DNA of 64,000 bases, from assembly GCF_025979885.1 (NCBI RefSeq), contig NZ_CP110139.1:2991501-3055500 (forward strand), given 5' to 3'. The stretch comes from Hymenobacter sp. YIM 151500-1 (GTDB lineage: Bacteria; Bacteroidota; Bacteroidia; Cytophagales; Hymenobacteraceae). Position numbers and translations under genes: made by a program. Shown in pieces: positions 42,883-50,695 of this stretch; position 1 is the stretch's first letter, and the number at the start of each line of letters is the position of its first letter. The notes under the pieces are model-generated. The model ran no database searches and was not told the origin of the DNA. It saw only the letters and a program-made list of their open reading frames with translations.

Positions 42883-45390
42883 TTATTCAGCTACAAACAC
42901 CCGCTTCACCCGCTCACTCACGCTAGTAAGCAGCTCGTAGGGAATGGTGCCGATGCGGGCGGCCAGCTCGGACAAGGGCAGCTCCGGCCCAAACACCAGG
43001 GCTTCGTCGCCGGCCTGGGCGCCGGCAACGTGGGTTACATCCACCATGCACATATCCATGCACACGTTGCCGACCACCGGGGCCCGCTGCCCACGGACGA
43101 GCACCTCCCCCACCCCGTTGCTGAAGCGCCGGTCGTAGCCGTCGGCGTAGCCGATGGCCAGGGTGGCAATGCGCCGGTCGTGGGAGGCGGCCTGGCCGCG
43201 GCGGCTGTAGCCCACGGTATGGCCAGCCGGCAGGGTTTTAACCTGGGAGATAGTGGTGCGCAGGGAGCTGACGGGCCGCAGGGCATCCTGCTCCTGCCCG
43301 GTAGCCTCTACGCCGTACAGGCCAATGCCCAGGCGCACCATATCGTGCTGGGCCTCGGGAAAGCGCACGATGCCGGCCGAGTTGAGAGCGTGCTTGAGCA
43401 CGGGGTAGCCCAGGGCCTGTTCCAGCACGGGCGTCATGCGGGCAAAGGCGGCCAGCTGCTCCCGCGAAAAGCTGTTGTGGGCTTCTTCGTCGGCGCCGGC
43501 CAGGTGGGTGAGGGCGCTGGCCACGCGCAGGTGGGCGGCGTTTTCGCGCAGCCGGCGGCAAAGTTCGGGCAGGTCTTCTTCGGCGAAGCCCAGGCGGCGC
43601 ATGCCGGTGTCGAGCTTGAGGTGGATGGCGGGCAGGGGCGGGCCGTCGGGCTGCCGGGCGGCGCGCAGGTAGGCGTCGAGCAGCTCGAAGGAGTAGATTT
43701 CGGGCTCTAGATGGTACTGGCGCAGCTTCTGGAAGGCGTCGGGGGCGGGGTTCATCACCATCACCGGCAAGCTGATGCCGTGCTGGCGCAGGTCCACGCC
43801 CTCGTCGGGGTAGGCCACGGCGAGGTAGTCGGCGCGGTGAAACTGGAGCAGGTTGGCTACTTCGTAGGAGCCGCTGCCGTAGGCAAAGGCCTTGACCATG
43901 ACCATGAGCCTGACGCCCGGCCGCAGGCGGCGCCGGTAAAAGGTAAGGTTGTGCACCAGGGCGTCGAGGTTGACTTCGAGCACCGTGCCGTGGATTTTCT
44001 GCTGAAACGCCGCCACAATCCGCTCGAAGCCGTAGCGGCGGGCGCCCTTCACCAGAATGGTTTCGTGCCGGAAGGCGTCGGGGCGGAAGGCGGTGAGAAA
44101 GGCTTCGGTATCAGGAAAAAACTCAGCCGCCGCGAGGCCGGCAAAGGCGCCGCGGTGCTGGCTCAGGCCCGGCCCGATGCCGATGAGGCGCTCTACGCCG
44201 TGGGTGGGCAGCAGGCCCGCCACGCGGGCGTACAGCTCTTCGCCGCCGAGGCCGGATTCGAGCACGTCGCTCAGGATGAGGGTGCGGCGGCCGCGGCGGG
44301 GCTGGCGGGCCAGGGCGTCGAGGGCAAGCCGGAGGCCGGCCAGGTCGTTGTTGTAGGTGTCGTCGAGGATGTAGCAGTCGTTGAGGGCCTGCTTCATTTC
44401 CAGGCGCATGGCCACGGGCTGGAGCCGGTCGAGGCGGCGCTGGATTTCGGCCGGCTCGACGCCCCAAAACAACAGGCTGCTAACGCAGTGCAGGGCGTTT
44501 TCGACGGAGGGCTCGTCGGCAAAGGGTAGGGAGAGAAAGAACTCCCCTGCCGCCCAGCTGATGCGAGCCGGCACCCGGCCGGGAGAACCGGGGGCCGGGG
44601 GCAGCAGCGCCACCTGCACGTCGGCGGGCAGGCCCTGGCGCGACCAGGTGAAGGCACTGAGGCCCAGGCGCTGCACGGCAGCGTGCACGGGTTGCTGGTC
44701 GCGGCAGTAGAAGAGGCGGCCAAAGCCGGGGCCGGTGAACAGCTGAAGCTTTTCGAACAGCTTTTCTTCCTGGGAGAAAAACCCTGCATCGTGAGCCGAG
44801 CCGAGCATGGTGAAAATGCCGGCCGTCGGCTGAATGACGCGGGCCAGGCGCTCCATTTCGCCGGGCTCCGAGATGCCGGCCTCGAAGATGCCCAGCGTGT
44901 GGGTGGGGTTTAGCTCCCACACGCTCAGGGGCACGCCCACCTGGGAGTTGTAGGAGCGGGGGCTTTTACAAATTAGCTCGTCGGGGGCCAGCAGCTGGGC
45001 CAGCCACTCTTTCACAATGGTTTTGCCATTGGAGCCGGTGATGCCCAGCACGGGCAGGCGAAACTGGCGGCGGTGGTGGGCAGCCACGGCTTGCAGAGCC
45101 GTCAGCGCATTGTCTACCACCAGCACACCCGCTTCGGGGTAAGCGGCCAGGCCGCCCGGCACGGCGGTACTATTATCCACCACAAACAGGCGCACCCCCC
45201 GCTCGTACAGCTCGGGCAGGTAGCGGTGGCCGTCGTGCTGGGGGCCGCGCAGGGCAAAGAACAGCGCCCCGCCCGGCTGGCCCACCCGGCGGCTGTCGAG
45301 CAGAAGCTGCTGCACGGCGGCGGGCCCGGCCGCAGGGGCCTGGAGCACGGTGCCGCCGGTGATGGAAGGGAGGTCGAGGAACTGAAGCAT
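42883..45390 (-). CDS. murF-alr: Bifunctional MurF ligase / alanine racemase
   Basis: 835 residues, a fusion typical of Bacteroidota. The N-terminal half (about 1-455) is MurF-like: P-loop GITGSNGKT (115-124), EAGISEPGEMERL and DDTYNNDLAG; it adds D-Ala-D-Ala to the UDP-MurNAc tripeptide. The C-terminal half (about 460-835) is alanine racemase: PLP Lys K500 in VMVKAFAYGSG, HLKLDTGMRRLGF, GYSRRGQA and GYADGYDRR. Joining D-Ala supply and its use in one chain gives direct coupling of two wall-precursor steps. Confidence 0.93.
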   Translation of the reverse strand: MLQFLDLPSITGGTVLQAPAAGPAAVQQLLLDSRRVGQPGGALFFALRGPQHDGHRYLPELYERGVRLFVVDNSTAVPGGLAAYPEAGVLVVDNALTALQAVAAHHRRQFRLPVLGITGSNGKTIVKEWLAQLLAPDELICKSPRSYNSQVGVPLSVWELNPTHTLGIFEAGISEPGEMERLARVIQPTAGIFTMLGSAHDAGFFSQEEKLFEKLQLFTGPGFGRLFYCRDQQPVHAAVQRLGLSAFTWSRQGLPADVQVALLPPAPGSPGRVPARISWAAGEFFLSLPFADEPSVENALHCVSSLLFWGVEPAEIQRRLDRLQPVAMRLEMKQALNDCYILDDTYNNDLAGLRLALDALARQPRRGRRTLILSDVLESGLGGEELYARVAGLLPTHGVERLIGIGPGLSQHRGAFAGLAAAEFFPDTEAFLTAFRPDAFRHETILVKGARRYGFERIVAAFQQKIHGTVLEVNLDALVHNLTFYRRRLRPGVRLMVMVKAFAYGSGSYEVANLLQFHRADYLAVAYPDEGVDLRQHGISLPVMVMNPAPDAFQKLRQYHLEPEIYSFELLDAYLRAARQPDGPPLPAIHLKLDTGMRRLGFAEEDLPELCRRLRENAAHLRVASALTHLAGADEEAHNSFSREQLAAFARMTPVLEQALGYPVLKHALNSAGIVRFPEAQHDMVRLGIGLYGVEATGQEQDALRPVSSLRTTISQVKTLPAGHTVGYSRRGQAASHDRRIATLAIGYADGYDRRFSNGVGEVLVRGQRAPVVGNVCMDMCMVDVTHVAGAQAGDEALVFGPELPLSELAARIGTIPYELLTSVSERVKRVFVAE

Positions 45391-45941
45391 GGCGGCGGCA
45401 AAGGTACGGCTGGAGCCTCACCCCCCGGCCCACTTTCCAAACAAGAGGAGGAACTAGCTGCTAGGTGAACTAACAAAGGAAATTGGCCTACATGAGTCCG
45501 CTTGAACACTGCGAACCACCGCGCTTTCCTCTGCGAACCACTGCGAGAAATGAAGTCAGCTGGTATGCCAAGTATAGTTGTCGGTTCAGCTTAGGTTGTA
45601 GTTGCCTCATCCCTATCCTTCTCCGTCAGAGAACGGCTCTGATTCCAGCTTTTAGTTGACCGTATACTGTCATCAGCCACGCCCACCCCCGCTTGCCGAG
45701 GAGGAGAGCTAGTGCTGATGTTATAGCCGTTTCGTAAACAGTGGGGCTAGGGTGTAGCGACGCGACCCTTGGCTACGCCGACCTTCGGGTCGCGTTGCTA
45801 CACCCTGCATGCACCGGTCCCGAAACCGCCATAACGTCTGCGCCTTGGGTACTTGTGATACGCGGTGAAATAAGCAAACAGCCCGGCCTGCATTCCGGAA
45901 AGTTGCCAGATTTCCTTAGTACGGGAATATTTTCGTAGGCA
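45391..45941. other. Repeat-rich intergenic region without a gene
   Basis: No credible gene is seen in these 551 bp. It holds a GCCTCACCCCCCGGCCC block at 45415-45431 that equals the end of the element at 61371, a pair of similar CACTGCGAACCACCGCG-like strings (45508-45548) and a 20-bp inverted repeat at 45749-45806. It separates the divergent murF-alr and the six-PAS kinase gene, and so must hold their promoters; none is clear. Confidence 0.6.
45749..45806. repeat. Inverted repeat with 20-bp arms
   Basis: Arms 45749-45768 and 45787-45806 (AGGGTGTAGCGACGCGACCC) are inverse copies with one mismatch and an 18-nt loop. It is a REP-like palindrome upstream of the six-PAS kinase gene. Confidence 0.8.
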
Positions 45942-48900
45942 ATGGTAATTCTATTGACTTACTTATCTGTCTCAGCTCCTCTCCTCGCTTTCGTGCCCGA
46001 ACAACTACTCAACTTCCAAGCGGCTTTCGAAGCCCTGCCCGGCAACTTTATACTGCTGCGGCCCGATGCTCCGGCGTACACGATTCTGGACGCCACCGAC
46101 GAAGCACTGCACCTAAGCCAGCGGACCCGGCCGCAGATAGTGGGGCTGAGCGTGTTTGTCGTGTTTCCGGAAAACCCGGAAGCGGCCGGCGCCGGGTTCA
46201 CCTCGCTGCGAGCGTCGCTGGATTACGTGCTGCGCTATAAGGAGGCCCACCAGGTGCCCACCGTGCGCTACGATGTGCGCAACGCCAACGGCACGTTTGA
46301 GCAGCGGTACTGGTCGGCCCAGAACAAGCCCGTGCTCGATGCCGACGGCAACGTGCAATACATCCTCCACTCCACCACGGAAGTGACAACCCAAATCCGG
46401 GCGGAGCGCAATGAGCAGGCCCTGCGCGACATTGAGCGGCCCTACAGCCTGTTTATGCAGGCCCCGGTGGGCATCTGCATCCTGCGGGGGCCCCAGCACA
46501 GGGTGGAGCTGATCAACGCGGAGCTGCACCGGTTCTTGGGCACCACGCCGGACATCGTGGGCCGGCCCCTGTTCGACGCCCTGCCCGACACCAGAGGGCA
46601 GGGCTTCCCGGAGCTGCTCGACCAGGTGCTTGCCACCGGCCAGCCCTACCACGGCACCGAGTATGCGGTGATGCTGCCGCTCGATGGGCGGGAGGAGCTG
46701 CGCTACTACAACTTCGTGTACCAGCCCTACTACGAGAACCCCGCCGACCGGACGGTGGCTACCGGGGTGTTCAGCATTGCCCACGACGTGACCGAGCAAG
46801 TGCGGGCCCGCCAGCGCGCCGAAGAAAGTGAGCAGCACTTCCGTCCTCTAATTGACGAAGCCCCCATTGCCACGGCCTTATACCTGGGCCCGGAGATGCG
46901 CATTCAGTACGCCAACAGCACCATGCTGAGCTACTGGGGCAAGGATGGATTGGTGGCCGGCAAAACCTTCCGCCAGACCCTGCCCGAGCTGGCCGACCAG
47001 CCGTTTCCGGCCCTGCTGGAGCAGGTGTACGCCACAGGCGAAACCTATATGGGCACCCACGAAAAGGCCACGCTACTCGTTCAGGGCCAAGCCAAAACCT
47101 CCTACTTCAATTTCATCTACAAACCCCTGCGCAACCAGCAGAACGAGGTGTACGGCGTTCATCACACGGCCATCGACGTGACGGAGGAAGTGCTGGCGCT
47201 GCACAAAATCGAGGAAAGTGAGGTGCGCTTCCGCAGCCTGGTAGAGCAGGCTCCGGTAGCCATTGCCCTCACGCGCGGCCGCGACGTCGTACTTGAAAGC
47301 ATCAACGCCCCCATGCTGCGTCTGATGAGCAAGCAGTCGGCCGGCGAGGTGCTGGGCAAGCCCTTAGCGGACGTGTTGCCCCACCTTGAGCCGCAGGCCA
47401 TGCTAGGCATTGCGCAAGCCGTGGTGGACACGGGTAAGACGTTCCGGGGAAGCGAAGTGCCCATTCTAATGCGCGGGGACGACGGAGAGGTGGAACAGCG
47501 CTACTTCAACGTGGCTTTCAATCCGCTTATTGAAGCTGGCACGGTGACGGGCATCATTCATACGGCCATCGACGTAACCGAGCAGGTGCAGGCCCGCCGG
47601 CAGCTGGAGCAAAGCAGCGAGGAGCTGAAGCGGTTCAAGTTCATGGCTGAGCAAGCCCGCGACGCGTTTATCCTGATTCGCCAGGACGGCACGTTTGCCT
47701 ACCTCAACCCCCAAGCCCTCGATGCCTGGGGCTACACTGCCGAGGAAGCCCGCCGCCTGCGCGTGTCGGACGTGAACCCGATTACTCCGGACGAGGAATT
47801 CAACGCGGTGTTTGCCCAGGCCCAGCGGGAAGATATTCCGTTGTTTGAAACCCTGCACCAGCGCAAGGACGGGCATATGTACCCGGTTGAGGCGCACGTA
47901 GTGGGGTTGCAGCTGGGCGGCCAGCCCCACCTGTTTGGGGTGGCGCGCGACATCACGGAGCAGAAACGCGTGCTGGCGGCTTTGCAGGAAAGCGAACAGC
48001 GCTTCCGCATCATGGCCGACGCGGCGCCAAACATCGTGTGGAGCCTGAATCCGGATGGCTCGGTGCACTACGTCAACAAAGTGCTGCTGGATTTTTTGGG
48101 CCTGACGCTGCCGCAGCTAATGGCCGATACGTGGATGCCCTACGTGCACCCGGAAGAGTTGGAGGCCACGCAGCGCAGCATTACCACGGCCATTGAAGAG
48201 CGCACCCTCTTCTTTATTGAGTACCGGATGCGCCGGCACGACGGCCAGTACCGCTGGCTGCTGGCGCAGGGGGCGCCCAGCTACTATCCCAGCGGCGAGC
48301 TGTACGGCTACGTGGGCTCGGCCATCGACATTACGGAGCTGAAAGAAGCCAACGAGCAGTTGCGGCGCACCAACAGCGACTTGGACAACTTTATCTACAC
48401 GGCCTCGCACGATTTGAAGGCGCCCATTACCAACATCGAAGGCCTGCTGGCGGCGCTGGTTGGGGAGCTGCCGGCCACCTACCGCGTCGGCGACGTGGAC
48501 TACGTGCTGGAAATGATGCAGGACTCGGTGAACCGCTTTAAGCGCACCATCGAGCACCTCACCGACATTGCCCGCCTCCAGCAGGAGCACGCCCAGCCCA
48601 CCACGCTGGTAGACTTGGCCGCGGTAGTTGACGATGTATGCCTGGACCTGGCCCCCCTGCTGCGCGACACCCAAGCCCAGCTGGAAGTAGATGTAGCGGC
48701 CTGCGCTGCCATTTCTTTCCCAACCAAAAACCTGCGCTCGGTGGTGTACAACCTGCTCAGCAATGCCCTGAAGTACCGCCACCCCGACCGGGTGCCACGG
48801 GTGCAGATTCGGTGCGCCAGCACCCCCGAGCACCACGTGCTTACCGTGGCCGACAACGGCCTGGGTATTGAAGCCGACAGCATGGGCCAGCTGTTTCAGA

Positions 48901-49046
48901 TGTTCAAGCGCCTGCACACCCACGTCGAGGGCTCGGGGGTGGGCCTGCACATGGTCAAGAAAATGATAGAGAATGCCGACGGCCGGATTGAGGTGCAAAG
49001 CCAGCCGGGCGTGGGCACCACCTTCACGGTGTACTTCCGGCGCTAG
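45942..49046 (+). CDS. Multi-PAS sensor histidine kinase
   Basis: 1034 residues with no transmembrane helix apart from a weakly hydrophobic start. Six PAS/PAC modules follow one another (about 15-155, 165-295, 300-420, 425-550, 570-685 and 695-805), each ending in a DVTEQ-like PAC tail. HisKA follows with H823 in YTASHDLKAP, then HATPase_c with NLLSNALKYR, DNGLGIE and GSGVGLHM. It senses a small molecule or redox/light cue through PAS domains; the cofactor cannot be told. No response regulator is adjacent. Modules 2-4 are very alike and look duplicated. Confidence 0.88.
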   Translation: MVILLTYLSVSAPLLAFVPEQLLNFQAAFEALPGNFILLRPDAPAYTILDATDEALHLSQRTRPQIVGLSVFVVFPENPEAAGAGFTSLRASLDYVLRYKEAHQVPTVRYDVRNANGTFEQRYWSAQNKPVLDADGNVQYILHSTTEVTTQIRAERNEQALRDIERPYSLFMQAPVGICILRGPQHRVELINAELHRFLGTTPDIVGRPLFDALPDTRGQGFPELLDQVLATGQPYHGTEYAVMLPLDGREELRYYNFVYQPYYENPADRTVATGVFSIAHDVTEQVRARQRAEESEQHFRPLIDEAPIATALYLGPEMRIQYANSTMLSYWGKDGLVAGKTFRQTLPELADQPFPALLEQVYATGETYMGTHEKATLLVQGQAKTSYFNFIYKPLRNQQNEVYGVHHTAIDVTEEVLALHKIEESEVRFRSLVEQAPVAIALTRGRDVVLESINAPMLRLMSKQSAGEVLGKPLADVLPHLEPQAMLGIAQAVVDTGKTFRGSEVPILMRGDDGEVEQRYFNVAFNPLIEAGTVTGIIHTAIDVTEQVQARRQLEQSSEELKRFKFMAEQARDAFILIRQDGTFAYLNPQALDAWGYTAEEARRLRVSDVNPITPDEEFNAVFAQAQREDIPLFETLHQRKDGHMYPVEAHVVGLQLGGQPHLFGVARDITEQKRVLAALQESEQRFRIMADAAPNIVWSLNPDGSVHYVNKVLLDFLGLTLPQLMADTWMPYVHPEELEATQRSITTAIEERTLFFIEYRMRRHDGQYRWLLAQGAPSYYPSGELYGYVGSAIDITELKEANEQLRRTNSDLDNFIYTASHDLKAPITNIEGLLAALVGELPATYRVGDVDYVLEMMQDSVNRFKRTIEHLTDIARLQQEHAQPTTLVDLAAVVDDVCLDLAPLLRDTQAQLEVDVAACAAISFPTKNLRSVVYNLLSNALKYRHPDRVPRVQIRCASTPEHHVLTVADNGLGIEADSMGQLFQMFKRLHTHVEGSGVGLHMVKKMIENADGRIEVQSQPGVGTTFTVYFRR

Positions 49047-49421
49047 CAGCCGGCTAGGATGAACTGCTTTTAAAGCAAGCCCTTCGGTCCCGTGTCATTC
49101 CTTAGATGTTGTGCCAAGGCCTGGGAAGAGGTAACAAGTAGCCCGTCCTGCTGAGCGGAGTCGAAGCATCTCTACCGTTTCGTTGCAATGGCAGATGGTT
49201 ACCGATCCACGCCCGGCGGCCGTACAACTAAGCCTTTCTTGCCCTGTAGGTATACCTTGTAGCTTTACTTTGCGCGCGAGACTTGGGGCAAGCACTTCAG
49301 GATTAAGGTTGGCATGCTGGCTTAGCTGCTTAAGCCTCTCGGCTGGATGATGTAGAAACGCATCATCGGTAGCCTTTGCTCTGGAGCGAGAAAACCAGCT
49401 GACTTCCTGCTCTGGGCTGAA
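49047..49421. other. Intergenic region with repeat fragment
   Basis: 375 bp without a supported gene. The part 49145-49200 belongs to the repeat family also seen at 34464-34654 and 31624-31690 (shared string AGAGATGCTTCG plus CGCTCAGCAGGAC in inverse orientation). The rest shows nothing recognisable; it must carry the promoter for rarD. Confidence 0.55.
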
Positions 49422-50354
49422 ATGGCTTCCTTTGCGGCTTCTTTTAGCCATTTTCTACGTTTGAAACTTTCGCGTCATCACCTGGCCGCGCTGGCGGCCT
49501 TTCTTATTTGGGGGTTCTTCCCGATTCCGCTGCGCTGGCTGACGGGCTATGCCAGCGGGCAGATCCTGTTTTTTCGCATTCTGCTCTCGTTGTTGTTGCT
49601 GGTAGTCCTGCACGGGCTGGGCCGGCGGGCGGCGGTAGCGGCTACGTGGCGGCAGTGGCAGGCGGCGCCGGCTCGGGAACGGCGGCAGGTGGGCTGGAGC
49701 ACGGCCCTGGGCGGCATTCTGCTGACCTCAAACTGGCTCTTGTTTATTTATGTGGTGAATGAGGTAAGCGTACAGGCCGGCTCGTTTGCCTACCTCATCT
49801 GCCCCATTCTCACGGCCTTGCTGGGCTTTTTGCTGCTGGGCGAGAAGCTGCGCGCCAACCAATGGGCAGCCATTGGGCTGAGCGCCCTGAGTTGCGCTCT
49901 GCTGGGGGCCGGGGAGCTGCGCACGGTGCTGATGAGCCTGGTGGTGGCCTTCACCTACGCCTTCTACCTCATCAGCCAGCGCCGCCTGCAAGGCTACGAC
50001 CGGCTGGTGCTGCTCACGGTGCAGCTGGGCCTGGCCGCGCTGCTGATTCTGCCCCTGGCCCCGCTGCTGGGCGCCCGGCCGCTGGCGGGATTCCAGGACG
50101 GGCACCTGCTGCTGGTGGCGGGCCTGCTCAGCGCCGGTTTCACGGTGCTGCCCCTGTTTCTGAATTTGTACGCGCTGAATGTGCTGCCCTCGGGCACGGT
50201 GGGCATTCTGATGTATCTGAACCCACTGGTGAGCTTTGTGCTGGCGTTTCTGTACTTCGGGGAGCGGGCTTCGGTAGAGCAGGCCGTGGCGTACGGCGTG
50301 ATTCTGCTGTCGGTGGTGCTGTACAATGTGGTATTTCAGCGGCGGGCACCGTAG
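49422..50354 (+). CDS. rarD: EamA/DMT transporter RarD
   Basis: 310 residues with ten membrane helices in two EamA repeats. LAALAAFLIWGFFPIPLRWL, the fold-start ILFFRILLSLLLL and NWLLFIYVVNEVSVQAGSFAY match RarD, a drug/metabolite family permease annotated for chloramphenicol resistance. The true substrate is not known. ATG 49422 gives an N-terminal tail of about 20 residues; a shorter start is possible but none is clearly better. Confidence 0.9.
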   Translation: MASFAASFSHFLRLKLSRHHLAALAAFLIWGFFPIPLRWLTGYASGQILFFRILLSLLLLVVLHGLGRRAAVAATWRQWQAAPARERRQVGWSTALGGILLTSNWLLFIYVVNEVSVQAGSFAYLICPILTALLGFLLLGEKLRANQWAAIGLSALSCALLGAGELRTVLMSLVVAFTYAFYLISQRRLQGYDRLVLLTVQLGLAALLILPLAPLLGARPLAGFQDGHLLLVAGLLSAGFTVLPLFLNLYALNVLPSGTVGILMYLNPLVSFVLAFLYFGERASVEQAVAYGVILLSVVLYNVVFQRRAP

Positions 50355-50421
50355 GTTGATGGCGCGCAGCTGTGCCCCGTGCCATCAGGAAAGCGGACCA
50401 AAACTGGTTTGTAGCTGGCGC

Positions 50422-50586
50422 GAGTTTAGCGCAGCGTAACTCGTGCCGATAATGCCGGGAGGCTGCGCCTCCCCCGCCAGAACGACCTACGCGCCAGCAC
50501 GGCCCAGTCCCGACTTGCCGCTGGCGCGGCAGTGGAGGCGCAGCCTCCACCTCATGCGCAGGCACGAGGTACGCTGCGCTAACCTC
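50422..50586. repeat. Large nested palindromic element
   Basis: Outer arms 50422-50447 and 50561-50586 (GAGTTTAGCGCAGCGTAACT onward) are 26-bp inverted copies with two mismatches. Within lie two short hairpins, GGGAGGCTGCGCCTCCC near 50457 and TGGAGGCGCAGCCTCCA near 50533, which are also inverse to each other. The 341-bp gap 50355-50695 has no gene; the element takes up half of it. Confidence 0.8.
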
Positions 50587-50695
50587 GTGCCAGGGCGTGC
50601 CAGGGCGTCGTCTGCACACGCGCAGACTAATACCGCCAATGTGCTTCACGCTTCTGTCCGTACCTTCGGGCTGCTTTGCTTCACTTCTGAATCGA

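Noticed and set aside
45741..45938. 65-codon plus-strand frame before the PAS kinase
   Set aside because: It covers the inverted repeat 45749-45806 and has no recognisable signal or domain.
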